Assembly (NCBI RefSeq): GCF_014841215.1
Contig: NZ_JACYTR010000011.1
Span: 1 to 64,000, forward strand
Direction of reading: 5' to 3'
Length of the DNA: 64,000 nt
DNA from: Pseudomarimonas arenosa
Lineage (GTDB): Bacteria; Pseudomonadota; Gammaproteobacteria; Xanthomonadales; Xanthomonadaceae
In this document: piece after piece, positions 8,406 through 16,356 of the stretch
How positions within the stretch are numbered: position 1 is the stretch's first letter
Layout of the letters: every line of letters starts with the position of its first letter
Program-made: the position numbers and the translations under genes
The notes under the pieces: model-generated
Seen by the model: only the letters and a program-made list of their open reading frames with translations
Database searches by the model: none
What the model was told of the DNA's origin: nothing

Positions 8406-11400
8406 ATGAAAACCAGACAAAGAATGGGCGCCAAGAACAGCATGGGCGCGATTGCGTTGAGTTTGATCTACGCCAGTGCGCAGGCCACCGAATGGTCGGC
8501 CGCACCGGAGCCCAGCATCAACCATGTCCGCATCGAACGTGTACTGGGCACAGAGCAGGGCTATATCGCCGTACTCGGTGACCAATGGCTGCGCTTCGAT
8601 CAGAACGATCAGCCACTCTCGCGCCACCGCCTGGCAGCGGATCCGCAGCGACCGGCGGCCTGGGAACTGGTCAATCTCGGCGGCAGCCGGTTTGCCTACC
8701 CGCCTTATGGCGGCGAGCAGAATCTTTGTCGCATCGATGTGCTTAACGAAGATGGACAGATCACGCTCGAGTCGGGCTTCAGCATCACCCGCGACCTGTG
8801 CTTTGCCGACTTGAATGGCGATGTGCTGGATGGCGGCCAAGGGCTGTATTTGAGCGGCAGTCACGCTGTGCGGGTACAACGCGATGGACGCTCAGCCGCC
8901 CTGCCCAGCCTCGATGCCAGCAGCTTGGTGTATGCCACGGCGGCGATGCCGGATTCAGCCTCGGCCTATGTGCTGTACCGCCACAATCGGGTCGACACCA
9001 TCGCCCGTGTCGATCGCGAGCAGCTGGTGTGGAGCAAGACCTTCGAGGGTGATTCCACCTTCATGCTACGCGCCGTGGTCGCCGCCAATGGCGATGCCTT
9101 AGTGGCCGGCGTGCGCCTGGTCGATGGCCAATTCAGCTTTCAGGGCGTGCTGACCGTTGCCCGCTACAGCCCCGAGGGTGAGCTGCGTTGGCAACGCGAG
9201 TTTCCCGAACTGCCCTTGGTGACCGAACTGCAGATTCGCTTGCTGGCCGAGGATCGGTTGCTGTTCATGAGCCATGAGCCCTCGCTGCAGGCACCGCACG
9301 GCCCAACCACGTTCGGGGTATTGAATGGCGATGGCTCGCTGCGCTGGTCGCGCCTGGAACAATCAGGCATGGTGGCAGCGCTGGTAGACGACGCTGGCGG
9401 CAAGCCGCAAACGGCGGCGCCAAACTTTGCCTACTTGCTGTGGCCCAGTTTCGAACACTTCACCTATCCGGAGGTCGTCCGCCTGCTCGATTCGGATGGC
9501 AACCAGCTGCTCGAAACCGCCGCCAGTATCGACCCATTCACCCTCAGCACGGTACTGCCCGACGGGTCCTTGGTCATGGGGAGTGTCGACCACGACAGCC
9601 TATTCCGTGATATCAATCGCTGGGGCCCGGATGGCGTGTTGCGAAGCAAGTTCACCCTACAGTTGCCGACGCTCGAACGTGAGGAACCATTGACCGCAGC
9701 CAGCTTGGGCAACGACAGCGCCAGCGTCGCGCTAGGTGCAGGTCAGGTTGAGGTCAAACTGCTCAATGCCGAAGGCGACTTGCAATGGTCACGGAGCTAT
9801 CAGCCCGAATCGGGCCATGTGCAAATCATCAGCTCGGCGTTCAGCAAGACGGCGGACTCACAAGCTCGGCTGCTGGGCAATCACGATCGCGTTTGCATCG
9901 GGCCGATGCGCTACAAGCGCATCCATGTCATCTTTTCCATCGATACCAGTTCGCATGTGCAGTGCTACTCGCGCGATGACGGCACGCCGGTAGTCGGCCT
10001 GAGCCCTGCCCTTCTAGCCGACGATGCCGCCGTGCCTGCCAGCGACTACGCTCTGCTATCCGACAATCGCGTGCTGGCGATCGAAACCGAATGCGCAGGT
10101 TGCAGCGAGGCCCAGCTCAAGCGGGTCGAGATCAGTGCCGATGGCCAGAGCGTGCAGCGCCGAACCCTGAGTTTCACTGGACTCGGCAAGCTGGCGCGCA
10201 GTGGCGAATTCGCCATCGAAGGGCCCAATGTGCTGGCGCAGTTCGGCAGTGGCGGCGAGATCACCCTGTATGCCGGATCGGTGAATGGCCAGTTGAAACT
10301 GGCGCATTACGATGCGCAGGGCGCCTTGCTCGGCCAATTCGCTAGCGGGCTTGCCAGTGGTGTACTGTTACGCAGTGAAACCCTGAGCGATGGCACGCAG
10401 CTGGTGCATAGCTGGCACAACCAGAGTCATCGCCTGGCTGCGTTTCACAACGGATCGTTGCGCTGGCTGCGCGAATTCAATGCGCCGCTGGCACATGATG
10501 TCCACCCGGCCTCGGGCGCGGTCGGCAACCCGGCATTCGCCTTTCACACCGACGGTGAGCAAATTGCCCTTTTCATCCAGGAGTCGCTGGACGGCGGATT
10601 GAGCAGCAGGCTTATGCGACTCGACGCCGGCAGCGGCGATACCCTGTGGCAACAGCAGGATCGCAATGCCGAGAACGCAGGAATGCGTACCCTGCGAGTG
10701 AGCCAGACCCTTAACAGCGTGTTGCTGGCTAGCGATCGGCCGCAGGGCGGCGTTCTGCGCGCCTTCTCTCTGCAAGACGGCAAACAGCTTGGCGCGCGCG
10801 GATTGGGCTGTGAGGGTCGCGACGACTGCAGAGCGCTACGCATGAGCCTCGCCGCCGACGCCAGCCTGCGCGTCTACGATGCCAGCGGCTGGCTGCTGCG
10901 CTACGAACTGGATGATGTGCTGCAACCGGCGGTCACCGCCCAGGCCGGTCTGAGCGGCACCTGGTATGAGCCCGCCACCAATGGTCAAGGCCTGTTGCTC
11001 GACTACAACGTCGAGCAGGCCCAACTATTGGCGGCCTGGTTTACCTACGCCGACCCGCTGAGCTTCGACCCCAGCGGATTGCGCTGGTATACCTTGCAGG
11101 GCGCCCTGCCCACCGCTGCAGGCAAGGCCGAACTGCAGATCTACCGCAATCAGCACGGTGCTTTCGACAGCGAGCCGATGACCCAGGCCGAACGGGTGGG
11201 CAGCGCCGAGCTGCAGCTTCGCCATTGCAGCGAGTTGCTGCTTAGCTATAGGTTTGATGGCGGCGAAGTGGCCGGCCTCAGTGGGGTGGTGCCACTCACC
11301 CGACTCAGCCCCAATGTGTTCGACTGTGAGAACGCCGATGGCAGCGTAGTGTCGGCGCAACCGGCGTCACCCGCCGCCTCGAGCTTCCAGGCCGGCCAGA

Positions 11401-11807
11401 CCGGCGCCTGGTACACGCCGGCCACCTCCGGCCAGGGCCTGTTGTTCGATATCCGCCCGCCCAGCGCCGATGGCAGCGATCCTGGCGTGTTGCTCGGCGG
11501 TTGGTTCACCTACGATGTCGAAGGCCTGGAAGATGACGAGACCGCCCAGCACTGGTTCCTGCTGCAGGGCGATCTGGCCGGCGCCGACAGCAACGGCGCC
11601 CAGGTGCCGATCTACCGTTCCACTGGCGGGCGCTTCGATCAACGCGCCACCTCCAATATTCATCGCGTTGGCATCGCCACAGTGCGATTGAACGGCTGCA
11701 CCAGTGGCGAGCTTAGCTACCAGTTCGATGATAGCGATGTGGCCGGTGAGTTCGCCGCCCGGCAAGGCAGCATGAGCCTGGTCAAATTGCTGGGTTGTGT
11801 GGACTAG
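8406..11807 (+). CDS. Large secreted propeller-like protein with two C-terminal GQG modules (copy 2)
   Basis: This 1,133-residue tandem paralogue of the gene at 4978 has the same plan. It has a signal peptide (from MKTRQRMG, cleavage near AQATEW), about 820 residues of GxLRW-type propeller-like repeats, then GxWYxP modules at about 850-965 and 1000-1133. The start was chosen because GGAATAGCC precedes the ATG. Most of the protein is only moderately similar to copy 1, but nucleotides 11295-11746 are identical to 7855-8306, so the last module is the same in both. The two genes are probably one transcript. No catalytic motif is visible; surface or periplasmic binding is a guess. Confidence 0.8.
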   Translation: MKTRQRMGAKNSMGAIALSLIYASAQATEWSAAPEPSINHVRIERVLGTEQGYIAVLGDQWLRFDQNDQPLSRHRLAADPQRPAAWELVNLGGSRFAYPPYGGEQNLCRIDVLNEDGQITLESGFSITRDLCFADLNGDVLDGGQGLYLSGSHAVRVQRDGRSAALPSLDASSLVYATAAMPDSASAYVLYRHNRVDTIARVDREQLVWSKTFEGDSTFMLRAVVAANGDALVAGVRLVDGQFSFQGVLTVARYSPEGELRWQREFPELPLVTELQIRLLAEDRLLFMSHEPSLQAPHGPTTFGVLNGDGSLRWSRLEQSGMVAALVDDAGGKPQTAAPNFAYLLWPSFEHFTYPEVVRLLDSDGNQLLETAASIDPFTLSTVLPDGSLVMGSVDHDSLFRDINRWGPDGVLRSKFTLQLPTLEREEPLTAASLGNDSASVALGAGQVEVKLLNAEGDLQWSRSYQPESGHVQIISSAFSKTADSQARLLGNHDRVCIGPMRYKRIHVIFSIDTSSHVQCYSRDDGTPVVGLSPALLADDAAVPASDYALLSDNRVLAIETECAGCSEAQLKRVEISADGQSVQRRTLSFTGLGKLARSGEFAIEGPNVLAQFGSGGEITLYAGSVNGQLKLAHYDAQGALLGQFASGLASGVLLRSETLSDGTQLVHSWHNQSHRLAAFHNGSLRWLREFNAPLAHDVHPASGAVGNPAFAFHTDGEQIALFIQESLDGGLSSRLMRLDAGSGDTLWQQQDRNAENAGMRTLRVSQTLNSVLLASDRPQGGVLRAFSLQDGKQLGARGLGCEGRDDCRALRMSLAADASLRVYDASGWLLRYELDDVLQPAVTAQAGLSGTWYEPATNGQGLLLDYNVEQAQLLAAWFTYADPLSFDPSGLRWYTLQGALPTAAGKAELQIYRNQHGAFDSEPMTQAERVGSAELQLRHCSELLLSYRFDGGEVAGLSGVVPLTRLSPNVFDCENADGSVVSAQPASPAASSFQAGQTGAWYTPATSGQGLLFDIRPPSADGSDPGVLLGGWFTYDVEGLEDDETAQHWFLLQGDLAGADSNGAQVPIYRSTGGRFDQRATSNIHRVGIATVRLNGCTSGELSYQFDDSDVAGEFAARQGSMSLVKLLGCVD
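11295..11746 (+). repeat. 452-bp perfect direct repeat, copy 2
   Basis: This is the second copy of the identical segment inside the tandem secreted-protein genes. It encodes the DCENADG linker and nearly the whole last GQG module. Confidence 0.95.
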
Positions 11808-11975
11808 CAGGCTGCTGAAAGACCTCCATCCAGCAGGTTTTCAGCGCGCGCCGTCCGTGGCGCGCAAAATCAGGCTGATGAAATGAGTCTCAGCAGCCTG
11901 CTAGGGTGGGCGTGTCGCCCACCGGGGCATGCTTCGATGATGCGACAGCGGTGGGCCACACTACGGTTCGGGTAA
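11806..11975. repeat. Small inverted-repeat element plus REP-like palindrome
   Basis: A 13-bp perfect inverted repeat, AGCAGGCTGCTGA at 11806-11818 and its complement at 11890-11902, bounds 97 bp of non-coding DNA and begins at the stop codon of the preceding gene. It runs directly into a CTAGGGTGGGCG...CGCCCACCGG palindrome of the same family as the 288-780 array (about 11901-11975). The inner part contains a GCGCGCC...GGCGCGC stem near 11847. It may act as a transcript end or be a miniature mobile element. Confidence 0.6.
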
Positions 11976-12037
11976 TGGGTGGATAAGGCGCGCCTCCACC
12001 AGCTGACTCAGCGCAACGAGTGCGGGATGATGGGCCG

Positions 12038-12775
12038 ATGCGGACGTTCAAACGCCAGCCCGCCCGGATATCCGGGCTGAGGATCGGGTTGCTGATCGGG
12101 CTGATCGCCGGGCTGGCGATGGCTGTCGGTGGCTGGTGGCCGGTTGAGGCGCGCGGCTTCACTGTCGAACAGCGGCTGGATCAGTTTGGCGCGGCGGCGC
12201 AGGAACGGTTGCAGGTTCACTATCGGGCGGCCGGTGTGCGTTGGCCGGGCGAGCGCGCTGCCCTGCTGGCCTTCAAGGATCAAGCATCGCTTGAACTCCA
12301 TGTTCAGGATGAGCAGAACCGCTGGCAGTTCGTACGTCGCTATCCGATCCTTGCTGCCAGTGGCGGCCCTGGCCCCAAGCTGCGCGAGGGCGATTATCAG
12401 GTGCCAGAGGGCTTTTATCGGGTCAGCTTCCTGAATGCGAACAGTCGTTTCCACGTCTCGTTGCGGCTCGACTATCCCAATGCCTTCGACCGTCAAATGG
12501 CGGCGCGCGAAGGCCGCAGCGGCTTGGGCGGCGACATCATGATTCACGGCAGCCGGGTGTCGGTCGGCTGCCTGGCGATGGGCGACCCGACCGCCGAGGA
12601 GTTGTTCACCCTGGCGGCAAGCATCGGGATGGACAAACTCGAGGTGTTGATCGCGCCGCAGGATTTTCGCCAGACATCCCTGCCCAGCAGAACCTCACCG
12701 GTCTGGCTGCTTGCCCTGTATGAAGACTTACAGCGCTCACTGCAGCGGTTTTTCAGCCCCCCGTCGGAGCAATGA
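12038..12775 (+). CDS. L,D-transpeptidase family protein (YafK-like)
   Basis: A basic N-terminus and one membrane or signal helix (IGLLIGLIAGLAMAVGGWW) lead into a YkuD domain. The active-site signature is HGSRVSVGC, with the catalytic His at about residue 170 and Cys at about 178, followed by the YafK-type continuation GDPTAEELF. YafK/DpaA-type enzymes act in the periplasm on murein crosslinks or on Braun-lipoprotein links. The C-terminal 50 residues are less conserved. An in-frame GTG at 12020 is possible, but the ATG at 12038 puts the basic residues at the very N-terminus. It stands alone between the propeller genes and the histidine kinase. Confidence 0.8.
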   Translation: MRTFKRQPARISGLRIGLLIGLIAGLAMAVGGWWPVEARGFTVEQRLDQFGAAAQERLQVHYRAAGVRWPGERAALLAFKDQASLELHVQDEQNRWQFVRRYPILAASGGPGPKLREGDYQVPEGFYRVSFLNANSRFHVSLRLDYPNAFDRQMAAREGRSGLGGDIMIHGSRVSVGCLAMGDPTAEELFTLAASIGMDKLEVLIAPQDFRQTSLPSRTSPVWLLALYEDLQRSLQRFFSPPSEQ

Positions 12776-12800
12776 AAGGCCGGCTGCGATGTCGCTTCCA

Positions 12801-12826
12801 GGATGCTGAGACTCATTTCAGCATCC
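12801..12826. terminator. Hairpin after the L,D-transpeptidase gene
   Basis: GGATGCTGA at 12801-12809 pairs perfectly with 12818-12826 across an 8-base loop, 25 bp after the stop codon. There is no clear U-tract. The core GCTGAGAC-N-N-ATTTCA also recurs at 15134 and, inverted, at 11879, so it may be a dispersed repeat rather than a dedicated terminator. Confidence 0.35.
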
Positions 12827-12908
12827 TTGATCAGCGTATTCGAGCGAAGCTCGACGTCGCCGCGGAGCGGCCGAAACGAGTTCGGACCGGTGCCGAACTC
12901 GGCGCGTC

Positions 12909-12929
12909 TTAAAAGTCCAGGATGGACTT
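12909..12929 (-). terminator. Rho-independent terminator candidate of the histidine kinase gene
   Basis: AAGTCCA (12913-12919) and TGGACTT (12923-12929) form a 7-bp stem with a 3-base loop. Read on the minus strand the stem is followed by extra Ts, 22 bp downstream of the kinase stop codon. The stem is short and only moderately GC-rich, so strength is uncertain. Confidence 0.45.
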
Positions 12930-12950
12930 GTTCAGACCTTCCTTAGTGGT

Positions 12951-14075
12951 TCAGTCGTTACGCACCAGGCTCGGAGGTTCGTCCGGGCATTGCGCAGGAA
13001 ACTCGAGGTAGAAGGTGGCCCCCTTGTCGCTGGACTGAAATCCGATCTGCCCCGCCATGCCTTCGGTAATTTCTCTGGAAATGGCCAGACCCAGTCCGGA
13101 ACCACCACGCATTCTCTCGTCCGAACTATCGGCTTGGGCGAACCTCTCGAACACGCGGGGCCGAAACTCCTCGGGAATGCCAGGCCCCTGATCGATCACC
13201 TCGATCCGCGCAGTGCCGGCATGCAGGGCTGTTCGGATCTGCACCACGCCGCCCTGCGGAGAAAACTTGGCGGCGTTCGACAACAGGTTGGACAGCACCT
13301 GCAGCAAACGCTGCGGGTCGACCTTGAGCAGGATCGGCGCACAGCGCTCCAATACTTCAAACTTCACCTGATAGCACTGGGCATAGCTGGCGTTGGCCTC
13401 CAGGGCCGTCCCAAGAAGAGTAGAGAGCTCAACGACCTGCCACTGATACTTGAGCTTGCCGGCCGAGATGCGATCGAGATCGAGCAGGTCATTGACCAGA
13501 TGCAGCAGCCGCCGTGCATTTTGCCGGGCAATGGTCACCAGCTTTTCCATCGGCGGCGCCAGATCGCCGACCACACCGTTGCCAATCAGATCCAGCGACG
13601 CGCTCAGCGAGGTCAGCGGCGTGCGCAGCTCGTGGCTAACCGTGGAAATCAACTCGCGCTTGATCAGCTCGATTCGGTGGCGCTCGGTCTCATCGCGCGC
13701 CACCGCATACAGATCTCCTTGCTGATCAGCGCGGGCTCGCCATGACATCCACTTCCAGCTGCCATCCGCGCAGCGATATCGATTCTCGAAGTCGATGGTC
13801 AACTCGCCGGCATTCAGCCTCTTGACCTCATCCAAGGTGGCGGCGACATCTTCAGGATGAACAAAATCGATGAATGGCCGTGACAGCAGCTCGCGTTCCG
13901 AATAGCCCAGGGTTTCCATGAACGCTGGATTGATCCGCTTGAATCGTCCGTCGGCGCCAGCGACGCAGAGCAGATCAAGTGACAGAAGAAAAAACCGATC
14001 GGATTCGCTGCAAATCACCGGGCCTTCCACAACGGGTTGCGCGAGCGGCGGATAGGCATTGCTGGACTGATTCAC
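12951..14075 (-). CDS. PAS-domain sensor histidine kinase (soluble)
   Basis: This 374-residue kinase has no transmembrane segment. A PAS domain spans about 25-135 (SLDLLCVAGADGRF, then INPAFMETLGYSERELL and the PAC end YAVARDETERHR). The HisKA domain follows with phosphoacceptor His148 in STVSHELRTPL. The HATPase_c domain has the N-box near Asn257 (LSNLLSNAAKFSP), DQGPGIP and GGSGLGLAI. It should autophosphorylate in the cytoplasm in response to an internal cue sensed by PAS. The gene is divergent from the REC-GGDEF regulator starting at 14167, with 91 bp between them, and the pair probably forms a phosphorelay to c-di-GMP. That pairing is inferred from position. Confidence 0.9.
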   Translation of the reverse strand: MNQSSNAYPPLAQPVVEGPVICSESDRFFLLSLDLLCVAGADGRFKRINPAFMETLGYSERELLSRPFIDFVHPEDVAATLDEVKRLNAGELTIDFENRYRCADGSWKWMSWRARADQQGDLYAVARDETERHRIELIKRELISTVSHELRTPLTSLSASLDLIGNGVVGDLAPPMEKLVTIARQNARRLLHLVNDLLDLDRISAGKLKYQWQVVELSTLLGTALEANASYAQCYQVKFEVLERCAPILLKVDPQRLLQVLSNLLSNAAKFSPQGGVVQIRTALHAGTARIEVIDQGPGIPEEFRPRVFERFAQADSSDERMRGGSGLGLAISREITEGMAGQIGFQSSDKGATFYLEFPAQCPDEPPSLVRND

Positions 14076-14166
14076 GCCGCTTCCCTACCGGTCCGCGCCG
14101 CTCGGACGCTGAGCCGCCAACATGCGACGAAATCGGCCGTCACGCAAGCCTCACGGAGCGTGCATA

Positions 14167-15138
14167 ATGCGTAGGCCCGCCAAATCGGACATCAACGTGG
14201 CCGAAGACCTGCAAGTCGTTGATTTTCCTTTTCCCGAATCGGAGCCTCGTTCGGGCCGAGTGCTGCTGGTTGACGATGACAGCCAACTCACCGAATTGCT
14301 GACCCGCATTCTGGGCACCCGTCATGAGGTGCTGATCGCCAGCCGCGGCGAGCAGGCCTTGCAGATGTGTCTACAGCATCGACCGGATCTGCTGTTGTTG
14401 GATCTCAGGCTGCCCGACATGGATGGCCTCAGCGTCTGTCGTCAGCTGCGAGCAGGCGAATTCGCTGCAACCCCGATCATCTTCATCACCGCCGGCAGCG
14501 AGGAGGAAACCGCCTGCTGGGAAGCCGGCGGCAGTGATTTCGTCTGCAAGCCGATCAATCCGCTGACCTTGATGCATCGAGTCAACGCCCATCTAGCCTT
14601 GAAGTTTCAGGCCGATTCGCTGCAGCACCTTGCTTACAAGGACAGCCTCACCGGCATCGCCAACCGACGCTACTTCATCGAGCGGATCGAAGCTGAGTGC
14701 GGCAGCGCCTGCCGCGACGGCGACCCTTTGAGTCTGCTGCTGATCGATCTCGACTGTTTCAAGCAGTACAACGATGGCTACGGCCACGTGGCCGGCGATC
14801 ACAGTCTGGCCCGTACGGCCCGAGCACTGCATGCCTGTCTGAAGCGGCCCAGCGATTTCATCGCCCGTTTCGGCGGCGAGGAGTTCGCTTGCCTGTTGCC
14901 CGGCACGCCCGCTCCACAGGCCGAACGGGTCGCCGAACGCATGCAAGCCGCCATCTCGGCCCTGGCCATCGAGCACAAGTACTCAAGCGTCGCCCCCCAG
15001 CTCACCCTCAGCATTGGCCTGGCTCAGCTGCATGGGCTGTACGGGGAAACCTCGGTGGAGTTGCTGGAGCGAGCTGATCAAGCGCTGTATAGCGCCAAGG
15101 CCGAAGGGCGCAACCGCATAGCGAATGCTGAACGCTGA
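14167..15138 (+). CDS. Response regulator with diguanylate cyclase (REC-GGDEF)
   Basis: The start at 14167 follows ACGGAGCG. The 323-residue protein has a receiver domain with phosphoacceptor Asp79 (LLLLDLRLPDMDG) and conserved Lys128 (CKP). Its GGDEF domain has an intact active site GGEEF at 236-240 and a canonical inhibitory I-site RPSD at 227-230, five residues upstream. It should therefore make cyclic di-GMP and be product-inhibited. The domain order and length match short REC-GGDEF proteins of the WspR/PleD-like type. It is divergent from the PAS kinase at 14075, its probable phosphodonor. An in-frame ATG at 14122 lacks a good ribosome-binding site. Confidence 0.92.
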   Translation: MRRPAKSDINVAEDLQVVDFPFPESEPRSGRVLLVDDDSQLTELLTRILGTRHEVLIASRGEQALQMCLQHRPDLLLLDLRLPDMDGLSVCRQLRAGEFAATPIIFITAGSEEETACWEAGGSDFVCKPINPLTLMHRVNAHLALKFQADSLQHLAYKDSLTGIANRRYFIERIEAECGSACRDGDPLSLLLIDLDCFKQYNDGYGHVAGDHSLARTARALHACLKRPSDFIARFGGEEFACLLPGTPAPQAERVAERMQAAISALAIEHKYSSVAPQLTLSIGLAQLHGLYGETSVELLERADQALYSAKAEGRNRIANAER

Positions 15139-15152
15139 GACCGATTTCAGCA
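15134..15152. repeat. Short palindromic repeat copy (GCTGAGAC...TTTCAGC)
   Basis: GCTGA (15134-15138) pairs with TCAGC (15147-15151), overlapping the stop codon of the GGDEF gene. The sequence is nearly the same as the hairpin at 12801-12826 and the inverted copy at 11879-11902. Confidence 0.45.
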
Positions 15153-15206
15153 GCCTTCAAGGCCCCCCCTGCCTATCCACCTACTGGCCCCTTCGACACG
15201 CACCAC

Positions 15207-15956
15207 TCAAGGCTTGGGATAGGCGTCGTACTCGTATTCCTGAAACAGCTTGTCCAGCTCGCCGCTAGCATGCAGTTCCGCCATCTTCTTGTCCCAGGCT
15301 TCGGCCAGGGCCTTGCCCTTGTCGGTAGGCGCGAAGCCGACGTACAGCGGTTCGATGCGAGCGAGCTTGTGGCGCTCGAAGGGTTCCGGGTCGGCCTTCA
15401 GATTTTCCAGCGCGGCATCGATATCCCACTCGTAGTCGAGCAGGAATTCAATCCGGTTCGATTGCAGCATCTTGATCCCGGTTTCGACATCATTGACCTC
15501 GGTCAATTTGACCTCGACCGGTAACCTCACCGCGAGGTTGTAGCCACGCACCCAGGCCACCGGCTTGCCGGCAAAGGTCTGCTCTTCATGCCATTCGTGC
15601 TTGGCGCTCTTCATCGACAACACGGTGATTTCATCGTGATCGACCGGCCAGGTGCCAAAGTGGTACTTATCCTTGGTCGAGGCGACGTTGTACTCGCCCA
15701 TGATGGCGTCGGCGCGACCGCCCTGCACCATCGATTCGGCCCGGGTCCAGGGCATCTCGCTATGGGTCACCTGGTAGCCCTGGGCGGTGAAGACCTTGTG
15801 CAACAGATCCCAATACATGCCCGAGCCATCGGCTTCGAGCAGGTCTTCCCAGGCGGGGCCGGCCACCACGACGTTCTTGTCGTCCTGGGCCATGAGCTGC
15901 GAGGAGATCAGTAGGCAGAGACAGAACAGCAGCCGCGAGATCGGTGAGCGAGCCAT
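15207..15956 (-). CDS. Family 3 extracellular solute-binding protein
   Basis: This 249-residue periplasmic protein has a clear signal peptide (LLFCLCLLISSQLMA, cleavage before QDDKN). The fold matches PF00497: a first strand VVVAGPAWEDLLEADGSG, the MPWTRAESMVQGGRADAIMG motif typical of the family, and a C-terminal ADTLF-like ASGELDKLFQEY. Such proteins either feed polar amino acid ABC transporters or act as stand-alone sensory binding proteins. No permease or ATPase gene is adjacent, so the stand-alone group is more likely. The start is well supported by GGAAAGGAG upstream. The ligand cannot be inferred. Confidence 0.85.
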   Translation of the reverse strand: MARSPISRLLFCLCLLISSQLMAQDDKNVVVAGPAWEDLLEADGSGMYWDLLHKVFTAQGYQVTHSEMPWTRAESMVQGGRADAIMGEYNVASTKDKYHFGTWPVDHDEITVLSMKSAKHEWHEEQTFAGKPVAWVRGYNLAVRLPVEVKLTEVNDVETGIKMLQSNRIEFLLDYEWDIDAALENLKADPEPFERHKLARIEPLYVGFAPTDKGKALAEAWDKKMAELHASGELDKLFQEYEYDAYPKP

Positions 15957-16356
15957 GATCAGCTCCTTTCCTGGGGGGGCGTGTCTGCCTGCATTCTGGC
16001 AGGTTCATCGCTCAGAGCAAGCAAGTCATTCTGCTCAAGCTGCGGGCCGCAAATCAGCCCTTAACACTCTACTCAGCCACATCGCTGGCTGAGCCTGTCG
16101 AAGCCAGCCCGGCGTGCTACCCGCTCACAACCAGCGGCTCCACTGCAAGCCAGGGCGATCGCTCGACGAGCTAGCCCGCCAGATCACCAGGCTTGGCGCG
16201 CCGACACTCCCGCAAGATCATCGTAAGCGCAATCCATTGCGCTTTGTATTCCTTCTGTCGGCCCAAGCGCTGCGACCATCGCGACGCTGATGCAAGGCAT
16301 TTCCAAGCGCAACATACTTCGGCGCCAGGCACTGGGGCCGAAGACATCGGGCGAGA
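15957..16356. other. Intergenic region with one dispersed hairpin
   Basis: These 400 bp separate the divergent genes at 15956 and 16357, so promoters for both are expected, but no convincing -35/-10 pair stands out. GCTGGCT (16084-16090) pairs with AGCCAGC (16102-16108) around GAGCCTGTCGA. This is the same motif as in the large repeat field at 41.9-42.8 kb. Nothing else is recognised. Confidence 0.6.
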
